From: Oceanibium sediminis
GTDB taxonomy: Bacteria > Pseudomonadota > Alphaproteobacteria > Rhodobacterales > Rhodobacteraceae
Assembly: GCF_003265325.1 (NCBI RefSeq)
Contig: NZ_QGNX01000002.1
Coordinates: forward strand, 186,001 to 250,000
Length of the DNA: 64,000 nt
Reading direction: 5' to 3'
The notes under the pieces were generated by a model that saw only the letters and a program-made list of their open reading frames with translations, searched no databases and had not been told where the DNA came from. Positions 1 to 10,200 of the stretch are shown here, in pieces (the first letter of the stretch is position 1; every line of letters starts with the position of its first letter). The position numbers and the translations under genes are program-made.

Positions 1-895
1 CCTCCACCATCCAGGAGACAAGCGGCCCAAAGGGAATCCCGCAATGGGCCGCCTGCTCCGGTGCCAGGGAGGTGGGGGTCATCCCTGGCTGCGTGTTGGT
101 TTCCAGCAGGAAGAGACCGTTCATCCCCCTGCTTTCATCCCAACGCAAGTCCGTGCGCGACAGGCCTCGGCATCCCAGGGCGTCATGCGCACGCAAAGCG
201 TAGTCGAGGCACGCGGCCTCGATTTCATTCGGAATCGCGGCGGGCACCTGATGGCGCGAGCCGCCTTCGCTGTATTTCGCGGTGTAGTCGTACCACCCGG
301 TGGTGATGATGTCGGTCACGGCAAGGGCGCGGTCGCCCATCACCGTGACGGTCAGCTCTCGTCCGGGAATGAACTCTTCGGCCATGACCGTTTCGGGCAT
401 GTCGGGGGCAAGCTGCGCCGGGCCGTTCGCGCCCTCCTGCACCAGGTAGACGCCGACCGAGCTGCCCTCGTTGAAGGGTTTGACGACATAGGGCGGGTCC
501 ATCGGATGCGCCGCGCGCGCCGCCTCGGCGCTGGTCAGGACGCTGGGCACCACCGGCAGGCCTGCGGCGACGAAGATTTCCTTGGCCCGGATCTTGTCCA
601 TGGCCAGGGCGGAGGCCATCACCCCGGAATGGGTGTAGGGGAGCCGCATCCACTCAAGCAGGCCCTGGACGCAGCCATCCTCTCCCCAGCGGCCATGCAG
701 GGCGTTGAACACGACATCGGGTTTTTCGCGGGTCAGCTCGGCGCACAGGTCGGCGCCCGCGTCGATTTCGACGACGTCCCAACCTTCAGCGCGCAATGCA
801 GCCGCACACTCACGGCCCGAGACGAGCGAGACTTCACGCTCGGCGGAGGGACCGCCTTTCAGCACTGCAATGCGGGTGGATGTCCTGCTCGACAT
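1..895 (-). CDS. ddl: D-alanine--D-alanine ligase, 3' end cut by the window edge
   Basis: Ligates two D-alanines with ATP to make the D-Ala-D-Ala used by MurF. The frame reads MSSRTSTRIAVLKGGPSAER, the N-terminal motif of Ddl, followed by NALHGRWGEDGCVQG, PYVVKPFNEGSSVGV (ATP-grasp) and, near the edge, LLETNTQPGMTPTSL, the metal- and D-Ala-binding C-terminal motif. About 298 codons are visible; family members have roughly 300 to 310, so only a few residues are missing. It is the last visible gene of the dcw series, 65 bases downstream of murB. The frame has no stop inside the window. Identity is secure. Confidence 0.93.
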   Translation of the reverse strand, partial: MSSRTSTRIAVLKGGPSAEREVSLVSGRECAAALRAEGWDVVEIDAGADLCAELTREKPDVVFNALHGRWGEDGCVQGLLEWMRLPYTHSGVMASALAMDKIRAKEIFVAAGLPVVPSVLTSAEAARAAHPMDPPYVVKPFNEGSSVGVYLVQEGANGPAQLAPDMPETVMAEEFIPGRELTVTVMGDRALAVTDIITTGWYDYTAKYSEGGSRHQVPAAIPNEIEAACLDYALRAHDALGCRGLSRTDLRWDESRGMNGLFLLETNTQPGMTPTSLAPEQAAHCGIPFGPLVSWMVE

Positions 896-960
896 GGCCC
901 GCCTCAACAAACCCGGGCGACTCATTGACTGGTCGTCCTCGGAGGATACTCAACTGCTTC

Positions 961-1914
961 TCAGTGCGCCTGTGTGCCGGGGTCGCCCGGCTCGCCGACG
1001 CGCATTATCTCCCACTCTAGGGTTATGCCGCTCTTTTCCAAAACCTTTTCACGAACGCGCTCGCCTAATCCTTCAAGGTCTGTGGCAGAAGCGTCACGGG
1101 CGTTGATCAGGAAGTTGGCGTGCTTGGTCGACATCTGCGCGCCGCCCAGGGTGGCGCCCTTCATGCCCGCATCCTCGATCAGTTTCCAGGCTTTCAGGTC
1201 GTGCACGTCGTCGTCCCGCCCGGTGGAGGAGAACCCCGCGGGATTGCGGAAGGTGGACCCGGCGGAGCGGTCCTTGACGGGCTGCGTCTCGGCCCGCTTC
1301 GCAAGCGCCGCGGCCATCCTTTGCTCGATCTCGGCCGGATCGCCCGCGGCGCCCTTCAGCGTTGCGCGGGTCAGCACCAGCCCCTCCGGCAGCGCGGTGG
1401 AGCGGTAGGCAAAGCCCATGTCGGCGGGCGACAGCGTGACCTGCTGGCCCTTCCTTGTCACCGCCTCGGCGCTCTCAAAGACGTCCGCCGTGTAGATCCC
1501 GTAGCAGCCCGCGTTCATCCGGCAGGCGCCGCCGATCGCCCCGGGGATGGTGCGCAGGAAGGCCAGGTCCACGCCCGCCGCCGCCGCCTTGCGCGCCACA
1601 TGCGCATCGAGCGCGGCGGCCCCGGCGGTCACCGTCGTTCCGTCGACCTCGATCCCGTTGAAGCCCCGTCCGAGGCGGATCACGACGCCCCGGATGCCGC
1701 CATCGCGCACGATCAGGTTCGATCCCACGCCCATCGGGAACACCGGTATGTCGGCGGGCAGCGCCCCGAGGAAAGCCTGCAGATCCTCGATATCCGCTGG
1801 CTGGAACAACACCTCCGCCGGGCCGCCGACTCGCAGCCAGGACAGGTCCGCAAGCGGACGCGACGGGGTCAGGGTGCCGCGCACCTGCGGCAGGCGGGAG
1901 AGGAGATTACTCAT
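961..1914 (-). CDS. murB: UDP-N-acetylenolpyruvoylglucosamine reductase
   Basis: FAD and NADPH dependent reductase that completes UDP-N-acetylmuramic acid in the cytoplasm. Motifs seen: [14 protein letters not shown] (FAD-binding start), [31 protein letters not shown], and [10 protein letters not shown] carrying the catalytic serine; the C-terminus has [19 protein letters not shown], usual for this enzyme. The ATG at 1914 ([13 protein letters not shown]) was chosen because the longer upstream frame has no family similarity and would run into an intergenic palindrome. The protein is 317 residues, normal size. It follows the DUF2484 genes after a 165-base gap, so it may be transcribed with them or from its own start. 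Confidence 0.95.
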   Translation of the reverse strand: MSNLLSRLPQVRGTLTPSRPLADLSWLRVGGPAEVLFQPADIEDLQAFLGALPADIPVFPMGVGSNLIVRDGGIRGVVIRLGRGFNGIEVDGTTVTAGAAALDAHVARKAAAAGVDLAFLRTIPGAIGGACRMNAGCYGIYTADVFESAEAVTRKGQQVTLSPADMGFAYRSTALPEGLVLTRATLKGAAGDPAEIEQRMAAALAKRAETQPVKDRSAGSTFRNPAGFSSTGRDDDVHDLKAWKLIEDAGMKGATLGGAQMSTKHANFLINARDASATDLEGLGERVREKVLEKSGITLEWEIMRVGEPGDPGTQAH

Positions 1915-2002
1915 GCGCGGGAGGTACGCGAGCCGGTGCGCGGGTGCAAGGGCGGTGGAAGAAGGCCGGGCGCACCGGTGACGCGGGAATTGAGGCTTCC
2001 GG

Positions 2003-2037
2003 CGTAGGAATGGTGGGCTTGGAAAGCCCACCCTACG
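2003..2037. repeat. Palindromic intergenic element between murB and DUF2484
   Basis: Arms GGTGGGCTT (2012-2020) and AAGCCCACC (2024-2032) are perfectly complementary around a 3-base loop, and the flanks extend it (GTAGG at about 2004-2008, CCTAC at 2032-2036). There is no T-run, so it is a poor intrinsic terminator. It resembles a short dispersed palindrome (REP-like) or an RNA processing hairpin. No second copy of the same arms was found in the window. Confidence 0.5.
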
Positions 2038-2079
2038 GGCCGCAGCACTGGCCCGCCGTCAACCGCGATATCCACCGGG

Positions 2080-2340
2080 CTATTCCCCTCGCGGCCGGGC
2101 GAGCCTGGCCCGCGCCCAGCGCCAGAGGTAGCGCAGCGGCCAGCGCAGGATGGAGGCGGCGGCCAGCAGCACTGCGGCACCGATGAGCGCCCCGTTTTCC
2201 CAGAAGACATAGACGATTATCGGCACGCCGACCGCGATCAGCCCATAGGCAGCGGGCCAGTGGTTGCGCCGCGAGGGCAACATCGCGATCACATTCGCCG
2301 CGACCGCCCAGATCGCCGCAAGCGCCAGCGAAGGGGTCAT
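2080..2340 (-). CDS. DUF2484 family small membrane protein, second copy
   Basis: An 86-residue protein beginning MTPSLALAAIWAVAANVIAM, with two or three hydrophobic segments and a basic C-terminal tail rich in arginine and tryptophan (LRWPLRYLWRWARARLARP). It aligns end to end with the gene just upstream (2337-2591): shared W in the first helix, A-M-L-P versus A-L-M-P, a central G/L-rich helix, and RWPLRYL versus RYPALYYL. Start chosen at 2340 because its ATG overlaps the preceding stop by 4 bases (ATGA), the rule for coupled genes here. DUF2484 genes are known between murC and murB in Rhodobacteraceae; their function is not established. Confidence 0.8.
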   Translation of the reverse strand: MTPSLALAAIWAVAANVIAMLPSRRNHWPAAYGLIAVGVPIIVYVFWENGALIGAAVLLAAASILRWPLRYLWRWARARLARPRGE

Positions 2341-2591
2341 TCGCCGCCTCGCCGCATCCGCCTGCGCAGGACCCGCAGGTAATAAAGCGCCGGGTAGCGA
2401 TAGATCGACAACGCCCCGAGGAAGAACAGCACCGCCCAGGGCAGGCCGTAGTCCAGCGCGATCAGGACCAGCAGCACCGGGAACAGCAAGAGCATCGCCA
2501 GCGCGTAGGGCTTGTGCTGCGGAAAAGGCATCAGCGCCACGATGGAGACGAGGACGATCCACACGAAGCCTGCTGCCGCGCTCCACCCCAT
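2337..2591 (-). CDS. DUF2484 family small membrane protein, first copy
   Basis: An 84-residue hydrophobic protein, MGWSAAAGFVWIVLVSIVAL, with predicted helices at about residues 4-22, 28-46 and 48-66, then a tail of arginines (VLRRRMRRGGE). It starts 1 base after murC ends on the minus strand and overlaps the next DUF2484 gene by 4 bases, so it is cotranscribed with murC. The tight position among peptidoglycan genes suggests an envelope role, but the biochemical job is unknown. Confidence 0.8.
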   Translation of the reverse strand: MGWSAAAGFVWIVLVSIVALMPFPQHKPYALAMLLLFPVLLVLIALDYGLPWAVLFFLGALSIYRYPALYYLRVLRRRMRRGGE

Positions 2592-2592
2592 G

Positions 2593-3993
2593 TCAGGCCT
2601 TCAGCTGCTCCGGCAGGGCATTGGTCCACTGGCTGATCGACCCGGCGCCAAGGCAGACCAGCAAGTCGCCCGGCTGCGCCTCGGCCCGCACGAAATCGGC
2701 GAGGTCGCCCTCCCCCTCAATCGCAAGGGGGCGGCGATGGCCATGGGCCTTCAGCCCCGCCACCAGCGCATCGCGGTCCGCGCCCTCGATCGCGTTTTCC
2801 CCGGCGGAATAGACGTTGGTGATCGCCACGACGTCGGCGTCGTTGAAACAGGTGCAGAAATCCTCGAACAGGTCGCGCAGGCGGGTGTAGCGATGGGGCT
2901 GATGCACCGCGATGACCCGCCCCGAAGTGGCCTGCCGCGCCGCCTTCAGCACGGCGGAGATTTCGACCGGGTGGTGGCCGTAGTCGTCGATGATGGTGAC
3001 TCCGTTCACCTCCCCCACCCGGGTGAAGCGGCGATTGACGCCGCCAAAGCCCAGCAGCGCCGCACGGATCTGCTCGTGCGAGATCCCGAGGTGCCGCGCC
3101 ACCGCAATCCCCGCCAGCGCGTTGGAGACGTTGTGATCGCCCGGCATCGGCAGCGACACGCCCTCGATCACGTCGCCCTCGGCCGAGAGGACCACGTCGA
3201 AATGCGCGATACCGGCCTCATAGGTCAGGCCCATGACCCGGACATCCGCCTGCGGGTTGAAGCCATAGGTGATGACGCGGCGGTCGCTGATGCGGCCGAC
3301 CAGCGCCTGAACCTCGGGGTGGTCGATGCAGGCGACGGCGACGCCGTAGAAGGGAATGTTGGACACGAAGGTGTCGAAGGCCCTGCGCAGGGTGTCGAAA
3401 TCACCGTAGTGATCCATGTGCTCGGGGTCGATGTTGGTGACGATGGCGATCGTCGCGGGCAGCCGGTTGAAGGTGCCGTCGCTTTCGTCCGCCTCGACGA
3501 CCATCCATTCGCCCGCGCCCATGCGCGCGTTCGAGCCATAAGCGTGGATGATGCCGCCGTTGATCACCGTGGGATCGACGCCGCCGCCATCCAGCAGCGC
3601 GGCCACCATCGATGTGGTCGTCGTCTTGCCGTGGGTCCCCGCAACGGCGATGTTGTTCTTCAGGCGCATCAGCTCGGCCAGCATCTCCGCCCGGCGGACC
3701 ACCGGCAGCTTCAGCGAGCGTGCGGTGTCCAGTTCCGGATTGCCCGGCTTGATCGCGGAGGAGATGACGACGACGTCCGCCCCCTTCAGGTTGCCCGCCT
3801 TCTGCCCGATGAAGATCTTCGCGCCCATCTTCTCCAGCCGCCGGGTGATCGGCGAGGCCCGCAGGTCCGAGCCCTGGACCGTGTAGCCATGGGTCAGCAG
3901 CACCTCGGCAATGCCGGACATGCCGATGCCGCCGATGCCGACGAAGTGGATCGGCCCGATATCGACAGGCAGGCGGGTAGCGGCGGCGTTCAT
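2593..3993 (-). CDS. murC: UDP-N-acetylmuramate--L-alanine ligase
   Basis: Adds L-alanine to UDP-MurNAc, the first amino acid of the stem peptide. At 466 residues it has normal length. Motifs: [18 protein letters not shown] (nucleotide-sugar binding, N-terminal Rossmann domain), [17 protein letters not shown] (P-loop of the Mur ligase central domain), DESDGTF, and [16 protein letters not shown] plus VHQPHRYTR in the last domain. Its start overlaps the murG stop by 4 bases (ATGA at 3990-3993), so the two are translationally coupled. Identity is secure. Confidence 0.97.
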   Translation of the reverse strand: MNAAATRLPVDIGPIHFVGIGGIGMSGIAEVLLTHGYTVQGSDLRASPITRRLEKMGAKIFIGQKAGNLKGADVVVISSAIKPGNPELDTARSLKLPVVRRAEMLAELMRLKNNIAVAGTHGKTTTTSMVAALLDGGGVDPTVINGGIIHAYGSNARMGAGEWMVVEADESDGTFNRLPATIAIVTNIDPEHMDHYGDFDTLRRAFDTFVSNIPFYGVAVACIDHPEVQALVGRISDRRVITYGFNPQADVRVMGLTYEAGIAHFDVVLSAEGDVIEGVSLPMPGDHNVSNALAGIAVARHLGISHEQIRAALLGFGGVNRRFTRVGEVNGVTIIDDYGHHPVEISAVLKAARQATSGRVIAVHQPHRYTRLRDLFEDFCTCFNDADVVAITNVYSAGENAIEGADRDALVAGLKAHGHRRPLAIEGEGDLADFVRAEAQPGDLLVCLGAGSISQWTNALPEQLKA

Positions 3994-5084
3994 ACGTTTT
4001 CCTTCCGGCTGAGCGCCTCGACCAGGTCGGCCAGCGCGTCTGCGGCATCTGGTTTGCCCTCGGCCCGCGCGGCGCTGGCGGCCTTTGCCGCCGCGGCCGG
4101 GTCACCGAGGATCGCGGCGATATGCGACGAGAGCCCTTCGGGAGTCAATTCGCGTTCCTGCACCGTCACCGCTGCGCCCGCCTCGGTCAGGCCGCGGGCG
4201 TTGGCGGTCTGCTCGTCACGGACGGCAGCTGCGAAGGGCACGAAGATCGCCGGGCGTCCCACGGCCGAGATATCGGCGACCGAGGATGCGCCAGAGCGCG
4301 AGATCACCAGCTGCGCCCGCGCCAGGCGGGCCGGCATGTCGTCGAAGAACGCGCGGATGTCGGCGGGAATGTCCAGCGCGGCATAGGCGGCGCGCACCTC
4401 GTCCGCATCCGCGTCGCGCGCCTGTTGCGCGACGACAAGGCGCGCGCGCGCCTCTTCGGGCAGCAGCGCGACGGCCTGGGGGACCACGCGCATGACACTC
4501 GCGCCCTGGCTGCCGCCGAAGACCAGGAGCTCCAGCGGCCCCTCGCCCGGCGGATGGTAGGGCGCGCCCGCCACAGCGCGGATCCCGGCACGGATCGGGT
4601 TGCCCGTGTTGCGCCCGGTGACACCCGCGGGCAGGTCCGTCGGCCAGGTGCCGCAGGCGACGGCATCGACCCGCCGCGCGAACAGCTGGTTGACCCGGCC
4701 GAGAACGCCGTTCTGCTCATGGATCGCGCGCGGAATGCGCAAGCACCAGGCCGCCGCCATGGCCGGCAAGGCCGGATAGCCGCCGAACCCGACGACACAG
4801 GCGGGCCGGTCGCGCAGCATCGCAAACAAAGCCCCCGCACAGCCAAGGGCGATCTGCACCGGCGCGGCGATCTTCGCCAGCGCCCCGCCCCGCGCGAAGG
4901 AGGCCGAGCGCAGCACGACGCGCTGCACCTCAGCCGGGAAGGCCCCGGCATAGCGCGCGCCCCTCGGATCGGTGGACAGTTTCACCCGCCAGCCGCGCGC
5001 AAGCATGGTTTCCGCCAGCGCCTGCGCGGGGAACATATGCCCTCCGGTGCCCCCGGCGGCGATGACCAGCAGCGGCGCGCTCAC
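3990..5084 (-). CDS. murG: UDP-N-acetylglucosamine--lipid I GlcNAc transferase
   Basis: Transfers GlcNAc onto lipid I at the inner face of the membrane to make lipid II. The 364-residue product starts [20 protein letters not shown], containing the GGTGGH glycine loop of MurG, and has [27 protein letters not shown] and [25 protein letters not shown] (GT-B C-terminal donor site). Overlaps ftsW by 4 bases upstream and murC by 4 bases downstream. Identity is secure. Confidence 0.97.
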   Translation of the reverse strand: MSAPLLVIAAGGTGGHMFPAQALAETMLARGWRVKLSTDPRGARYAGAFPAEVQRVVLRSASFARGGALAKIAAPVQIALGCAGALFAMLRDRPACVVGFGGYPALPAMAAAWCLRIPRAIHEQNGVLGRVNQLFARRVDAVACGTWPTDLPAGVTGRNTGNPIRAGIRAVAGAPYHPPGEGPLELLVFGGSQGASVMRVVPQAVALLPEEARARLVVAQQARDADADEVRAAYAALDIPADIRAFFDDMPARLARAQLVISRSGASSVADISAVGRPAIFVPFAAAVRDEQTANARGLTEAGAAVTVQERELTPEGLSSHIAAILGDPAAAAKAASAARAEGKPDAADALADLVEALSRKENV

Positions 5085-6244
5085 CGCCCGCGACCGATGT
5101 ATTCGGACAGGTGATCCTGCGGGCGGTGCCGGGTCAGCGCCAGCAACATCCCCAGCGCCAGACCCGCCGCCAGCAGCGACGAGCCGCCGTAGCTGACGAA
5201 CGGCAGCGTCATCCCCTTGGCGGGCAGAAGCCGCACCGCAACCCCGAGGTTGATCAGCGCCTGCATCCCGAACAGCGCCGCCAGCCCGGTGCCCGCGAGG
5301 CGCACGAAGGGGTCACGCTCTCGCACCAGGCGGATCAGCGAGCGGATCACCACGGTGGAGAACAGCGCGATGATGAGCAGGCAAATGACGAGCCCGTATT
5401 CCTCGGCCGCGACGGCGATGATGAAATCCGTATGCGCGTCCGGCAGGGACCATTTCACCGTGCCCTCGCCAACGCCGACGCCAAGGAAGCCGCCCTCCTG
5501 GATCGCGTTGGTGGCGAAACCGAGCTGCGTTCGGGGGTCGATCTCGGGGTTGAGGAAGCCGTCGATGCGCCGGGCGACATGCTCGGAATTCACATAGGCG
5601 AACATGCCTGCGCCGAGCACCATCATCGCGATGACCACCAGCAGGAAGATCGGCGCGCCGGCGACGAAATACATCAGCGACCAGGCGCCGAGGATCAGCA
5701 TGGCCTGGCCGAAATCCGGCTGCAACGCCAGCATCACCGTCAGCCCGATGGCCACGATGAAGGACAGCAGCCGCCCCGGCGGGCCGGACAGGTCATAGGT
5801 GGCAGCCATCATCCAGGCGGAAAAGACCACGAAGGTCGGCTTCAGGAACTCGGAGGGCTGGACGCTCGCGAAGCCGAGGCTGTACCAGCGCGTCGCGCCC
5901 TTGCCGAAATCCGTGCCGAAGGTCGGCAGCAAGGCAACCGCGATGGTGGCGGCAAGGAAGCCCAGCACCGCCTTGCGCCGGATCTGCGTGGGCGACAGCA
6001 TGGAGGTGATCACCATTGCCGTCAGCGCGAGCATCCCGAAAAAGGCCTGCCGGCTGACGTAGTGGAACGGCTCCAGCCCGTTGCGTTGCGCCAGCGGCGG
6101 CGAGGCGGCGAAGCCCAGCAACATGCCGACCAGGAATAGCCCGATCACCGCGCCAAGCGACCAGCGATCGATCGTGCGCCACCAGCGCGGCAACACGGCC
6201 TCGCCAGGTTTGGCGACCACCGCGCCATAAACCATATCCGTCAT
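5081..6244 (-). CDS. ftsW: SEDS-family septal peptidoglycan polymerase
   Basis: Polytopic lipid II polymerase that works with FtsI at the division septum. The 387-residue protein has about ten hydrophobic segments and SEDS hallmarks: [20 protein letters not shown] and the C-terminal [20 protein letters not shown] region. The start at 6244 ([14 protein letters not shown]) is preceded by only a weak Shine-Dalgarno. Upstream is a 189-base gap shared with the divergent pyruvyl transferase gene; a promoter for the ftsW-murG-murC-murB-ddl half of the cluster must lie there or transcripts must read through the inserted gene from murD. No strong promoter consensus could be picked out in that gap. Confidence 0.96.
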   Translation of the reverse strand: MTDMVYGAVVAKPGEAVLPRWWRTIDRWSLGAVIGLFLVGMLLGFAASPPLAQRNGLEPFHYVSRQAFFGMLALTAMVITSMLSPTQIRRKAVLGFLAATIAVALLPTFGTDFGKGATRWYSLGFASVQPSEFLKPTFVVFSAWMMAATYDLSGPPGRLLSFIVAIGLTVMLALQPDFGQAMLILGAWSLMYFVAGAPIFLLVVIAMMVLGAGMFAYVNSEHVARRIDGFLNPEIDPRTQLGFATNAIQEGGFLGVGVGEGTVKWSLPDAHTDFIIAVAAEEYGLVICLLIIALFSTVVIRSLIRLVRERDPFVRLAGTGLAALFGMQALINLGVAVRLLPAKGMTLPFVSYGGSSLLAAGLALGMLLALTRHRPQDHLSEYIGRGR

Positions 6245-6433
6245 GAGAGCCTGCCCATGCTATGTCATCTGCCTCACTCGCCCGAACTTCCGCCGGGTCG
6301 AGATTTGCAAGGGTAGCGTTTTTGCCGCGCCGACGCCAGCTTTTCGCGTCCCCGTTAAGGGGGCCTTCACCACGCGACGGCTATCAGGCCCCGGACGGCA
6401 CCCGAGGGTGCGCGCTGATGAAAGGATTTGATC

Positions 6434-7645
6434 ATGCGGATTGCACTTCTCTGGGCGGCGGGCGACCCCGGGCTTTATTCCAATGCCGGCTTTGACAGCC
6501 TGTATCGCGACGTCGGTCACAACAACGGCAACCTCGCCTTCGTGCGCGGGATAAAGACGGTGATGCAGGGCGACGTCACCTATTACCCCTGGCATACGAA
6601 ACCCGAAGTCCTGAACCGCGACGCGGATATCGTCGTGATTCCCTGCGCGAACCAGCTTGGCGCGCACACTGACCTTGGCCCCCTGGCGCAGAGCATGGCG
6701 CAACTCGACGTGCCCATCGTGGCGATTGGCCTCGGCGCACAGGCGAAGTCCATGGACCTGGACGTGACGCTGAGCGAGGGCACCGCCGCCTGGCTGGACA
6801 TGCTGATCCGCAATGGCGAACGTTTCGGCGCCTCCAACATCTATACGCGCGGGCCTTACACGACGGCGCAGATCAAGAAGCTGACCGGCAAGGACGTGAC
6901 GACCGGCGGCTGCCCGTCCCAGTTCATCAACCTGGAAGCGGGCCTCGGCGCGCGGATCGAGGCGGACTGGAAATCCCGTGACGTGCCCCGCTCCATCGCC
7001 GTGGCGGGCGGTCACCAGGCCTGGGGCAAGATCCGCACGATCGAACACCAGCTGGTGGCGATGATGATGGACCCGGTCTATCCTGGCGCCTACATCGTCC
7101 AGTCGATGGGCGACATGATCAAGATCTCGCGCGACCTGCTGGCCGAGATCGATCCTGTCGTGCGCGAACGCATCCGCGCCCATACAGTGCCGCATTATTC
7201 CCCCGAGATGTTCGAGGCTTGGTGCCAGCGCTTCGCGCGCTCCTACTACGATGTGCCGTCCTGGATGGATGAACTGCGCCGCCACGACCTGACCATCGGC
7301 GCGCGCTACCACGGCTGCGCGCTGGCGTTCCAGGCCGGGCGCATGGCCTGCACCGTGACGATCGACAGCCGCACAAGGGAGCTTTGCGAACAGACCGGCC
7401 TTCCATACGTTCCGGCCGAGGAACTTTCCGGCCCGCTGACGCGCAAGACACTGAAGGAAAAGCTGAAGTTCGACGGCGCGAAATACGACGACGAACGCTC
7501 CTGGCGCGCCGGTCACCTGATGGCCTTCCTCCACGAGAACCGGATCGAGCCGGTGCCGGGGCTGGTCGCGCTTGCGCAGGCCAACACCGACGTTTCGCTG
7601 ACCCCGCCCGCGGAGGAAGCCGCACCGCTGTCCGCGACCGGGTAA
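6434..7645 (+). CDS. Polysaccharide pyruvyl transferase family protein
   Basis: Member of the family that transfers pyruvate from phosphoenolpyruvate to sugar hydroxyls in surface glycans. The 403-residue protein starts MRIALLWAAGDPGLYSNAGF and has the family's C-terminal substrate loop, LTIGARYHGCALAFQAGRMA, followed by DSRTRELCEQTGLPY. The ATG at 6434 has AAAGGA seven bases upstream; two codons further up is a TTG without a better site. No signal peptide or membrane helix is seen. It lies inside the dcw cluster on the opposite strand to every neighbour. The acceptor sugar cannot be told from sequence. Confidence 0.82.
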   Translation: MRIALLWAAGDPGLYSNAGFDSLYRDVGHNNGNLAFVRGIKTVMQGDVTYYPWHTKPEVLNRDADIVVIPCANQLGAHTDLGPLAQSMAQLDVPIVAIGLGAQAKSMDLDVTLSEGTAAWLDMLIRNGERFGASNIYTRGPYTTAQIKKLTGKDVTTGGCPSQFINLEAGLGARIEADWKSRDVPRSIAVAGGHQAWGKIRTIEHQLVAMMMDPVYPGAYIVQSMGDMIKISRDLLAEIDPVVRERIRAHTVPHYSPEMFEAWCQRFARSYYDVPSWMDELRRHDLTIGARYHGCALAFQAGRMACTVTIDSRTRELCEQTGLPYVPAEELSGPLTRKTLKEKLKFDGAKYDDERSWRAGHLMAFLHENRIEPVPGLVALAQANTDVSLTPPAEEAAPLSATG

Positions 7646-7664
7646 GCCCGCATCGCTGCGCTGT

Positions 7665-7681
7665 CGGGCGCGTTGCGCCCG
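7665..7681. terminator. Hairpin between convergent pyruvyl transferase and murD
   Basis: CGGGCGC and GCGCCCG pair perfectly around GTT in the 51-base gap between two convergent genes. There is no T-tract, so its strength as an intrinsic terminator is doubtful, but the place and symmetry fit a bidirectional stop. Confidence 0.4.
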
Positions 7682-7696
7682 CTCAGCGCGCCCGGA

Positions 7697-9097
7697 TCAC
7701 AGCGCGGCCACGCGGGCCGCGAAATCCTCGCCTCGGGCCTCGAAGCTCGGGTATTGATCGAAGCTGGCGCAAGCGGGGGCCAGAAGCACGGTGTCGCCCG
7801 GCTCCGCCTCGGCCGCGGCGGCGGCGACGGCGGCCTCCATCGTGCCGCAGATCTGATGGGGCACTGCGCCAAGGGTGGCGGCGAAGGCCTCGGCGGCCTC
7901 ACCGATCAGATAGGCTTTCGCGACGCGTCCGAACAACGGCGTGAGGGACTCGATCCCGCCCTCCTTCGCGCGCCCGCCGAGGATCCAGCGGACCTTGGAG
8001 AACGCAAGCAGCGCCTTTTCCGCGGCATCCGCGTTGGTCGCCTTGCTGTCGTTCACGTAAGCTACATCGCCGATCACCCGCAGCAGCTGGCTGCGATGCG
8101 CAAGGCCGGGGTAACTGGCCAGTCCCGGCTCGATCTGGCGCGGCGCCAGCCCGAGCGCGCGCAGAACCGCATAGGCCGCGCAGGCATTCTGATGGTTATG
8201 CGCGCCCGGGAGCGAGGCCATGGCGCGCAGGTCGATGGAAGCGACCTGCCGCCCGCGCCGCCATTCCGACAGGAACCCCTTCCGCGCAAAGACCGACCAG
8301 CCCGTCTTGATCTGCACCGAGTTCGCGATGCGGATCACCGGGTCCCCGTTGTCCGCATCCTCGCGCATCGTCGCGGCCAGCATCCGCCCCTCCGGCCCGT
8401 CGACGCCGATGACGCTGCGCTCCGGCCCACCTTGCGTGAACAGCCGCGCCTTGGCCGCGAAATACCCGCCGATGCCGCCATGGCGGTCCAGGTGATCGGG
8501 GCTAAGGTTCAGGAAAACCGCGATGTCCGGGGCCAGCGCCCGCGCCACTTCGGTCTGGTAGGAGCTGAGCTCCAGCACCACCACCTCTCCGTCGCGGCCC
8601 GGCTCAAGATCGAGGACGCCGCGCCCGATATTACCCGCCATCTGGGTCCGCACCCCGGCCTGCTGCAGGCAATGGTGCAACAGCGCGGTCGTCGTGGACT
8701 TGCCGTTCGAGCCGGTGATGCAGACCACGCGCGGCGGCACGTCCATCTGCTCCCAGTCCTCGGTGGCGAAGGAGCGGAAGAACAGGCCGATGTCGTTGTC
8801 GATCACCACGCCCCGGTTCAGGGCCTGAGTCACCGCCGCGTGTGGCGCCGGATAAAGATGCGGTATGCCCGGGCTGACGATCAGGGTGACCATCTCAAGC
8901 CCCTCCCAGCCCTTGTCGCGGGTCAGGTCGGCCAGCGCGAAGCCTTCGTCCGCCGCCGCGGCGCGCCCGGCCTCGTTATCGTCCCAGGCGATGACATTCG
9001 CTCCCCCGGAGCGCAGGGCGCGCGCCGCCACAAGGCCCGAACGCCCCAGCCCCAGCACACCGACCGTGTGCCCATCGTATCCGCGAACCGGGATCAT
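7697..9097 (-). CDS. murD: UDP-N-acetylmuramoylalanine--D-glutamate ligase
   Basis: Adds D-glutamate to UDP-MurNAc-L-Ala. The 466-residue product has the Mur ligase architecture: N-terminal [17 protein letters not shown]-loop [31 protein letters not shown], and the C-terminal domain with [17 protein letters not shown] and [11 protein letters not shown]. The gene starts 4 bases after mraY ends. Downstream lies the inserted convergent pyruvyl transferase gene instead of ftsW. Confidence 0.96.
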   Translation of the reverse strand: MIPVRGYDGHTVGVLGLGRSGLVAARALRSGGANVIAWDDNEAGRAAAADEGFALADLTRDKGWEGLEMVTLIVSPGIPHLYPAPHAAVTQALNRGVVIDNDIGLFFRSFATEDWEQMDVPPRVVCITGSNGKSTTTALLHHCLQQAGVRTQMAGNIGRGVLDLEPGRDGEVVVLELSSYQTEVARALAPDIAVFLNLSPDHLDRHGGIGGYFAAKARLFTQGGPERSVIGVDGPEGRMLAATMREDADNGDPVIRIANSVQIKTGWSVFARKGFLSEWRRGRQVASIDLRAMASLPGAHNHQNACAAYAVLRALGLAPRQIEPGLASYPGLAHRSQLLRVIGDVAYVNDSKATNADAAEKALLAFSKVRWILGGRAKEGGIESLTPLFGRVAKAYLIGEAAEAFAATLGAVPHQICGTMEAAVAAAAAEAEPGDTVLLAPACASFDQYPSFEARGEDFAARVAAL

Positions 9098-9101
9098 CGC
9101 G

Positions 9102-10187
9102 TCACCGCAATTTCAGCGTGGCAAGACCGACCAGCGCGAGGATCACGCTGATGATCCAGAAGCGGATCACGATCTGGCTTTCGGGCCAGCCCATCTTTTC
9201 GAAATGGTGGTGGATCGGCGCCATGAGGAAGATGCGCTTCTTCGTGCGCTTGTAATACAGGACCTGGATGATGACCGACAGCGCCTCGACCACGAAGAGG
9301 CCGCCGATGATCGCCAGCACGATCTCATGCTTGGTGGCCACCGCGATCGCGCCCAGCGCGCCGCCCAGGGCCAGGCTGCCGGTATCACCCATGAACACCG
9401 CCGCGGGGGGCGCGTTGTACCACAGGAACCCGAGGCCCCCGCCGATCAGCGCGGCGATGAACACCGCGATTTCCCCGGTGCCCGGGACGTAGTGCACATC
9501 GAGGTATTCCGTGAAATCGGTCCGCCCGACCACGTAGGCGATGATCCCGAAGGAGCCGCCCGCGATCATCACCGGCATGATCGCCAGCCCGTCCAGCCCA
9601 TCGGTCATGTTCACCGCGTTCGCCGCGCCGACGATCACGATCATGGCGAATGGCACGAACAGCACCGACAGGTTGATCAGCGTGTCCTTGAACACCGGCA
9701 GCGCAAGGTAGCCCGCCAGCGCCTCGGGGTGCAGCCACATCGCCCAGACCGAGGCGATCAGCGCGATCAGGAAACCGATCACCAGCCGCAACCGGCTGGA
9801 CAGCCCGGCGACGTCCTGCTTGGTCACCTTGGAATAGTCGTCCGCGAAGCCGATCACGCCGAAGGCGGCGGTCACGAACAGCACCAGCCAGACAAAGCCG
9901 TTGTCCAGCCGCGCCCAGAGCAGCGTGGACAGCAAGAGTGCCGACAGGATCAGCAGCCCGCCCATCGTGGGCGTGCCCGCCTTGGTCAGGATATGCCCCT
10001 CGGGGCCGTCCGCGCGGATCGGCTGGCCCTTTTTCTGCTTGCGGCGCAGGAAGTTGATCAACGGGCGTCCGAAGATGAAGCCGAAGACAAGCGCGGTCAG
10101 GAACGCACCGCCCGCGCGAAAGGTGATGTAGCGGAACAGGTTGAAGATATCCCCCCCGTCCGACAATTCACTCAGGAAATACAGCAT
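9102..10187 (-). CDS. mraY: Phospho-N-acetylmuramoyl-pentapeptide transferase
   Basis: Integral membrane enzyme that joins UDP-MurNAc-pentapeptide to undecaprenyl phosphate to give lipid I. The 361-residue protein has about ten membrane segments and the expected motifs: [24 protein letters not shown] (aspartate pair), [16 protein letters not shown], and the histidine-rich [15 protein letters not shown] near the C-terminus. It lies 13 bases after murF and 4 bases before murD, in the same operon. Confidence 0.97.
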   Translation of the reverse strand: MLYFLSELSDGGDIFNLFRYITFRAGGAFLTALVFGFIFGRPLINFLRRKQKKGQPIRADGPEGHILTKAGTPTMGGLLILSALLLSTLLWARLDNGFVWLVLFVTAAFGVIGFADDYSKVTKQDVAGLSSRLRLVIGFLIALIASVWAMWLHPEALAGYLALPVFKDTLINLSVLFVPFAMIVIVGAANAVNMTDGLDGLAIMPVMIAGGSFGIIAYVVGRTDFTEYLDVHYVPGTGEIAVFIAALIGGGLGFLWYNAPPAAVFMGDTGSLALGGALGAIAVATKHEIVLAIIGGLFVVEALSVIIQVLYYKRTKKRIFLMAPIHHHFEKMGWPESQIVIRFWIISVILALVGLATLKLR

Positions 10188-10200
10188 CTTCTTGTCCTCG

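Noticed and set aside
44-928. A 294-codon open frame on the plus strand at the left edge
   Set aside because: Opposite strand to ddl, whose N-terminal and C-terminal motifs are all in the minus frame.
2512-4386. A 624-codon open frame on the plus strand
   Set aside because: Antisense of murC and part of murG. Long antisense frames are common at this GC content.
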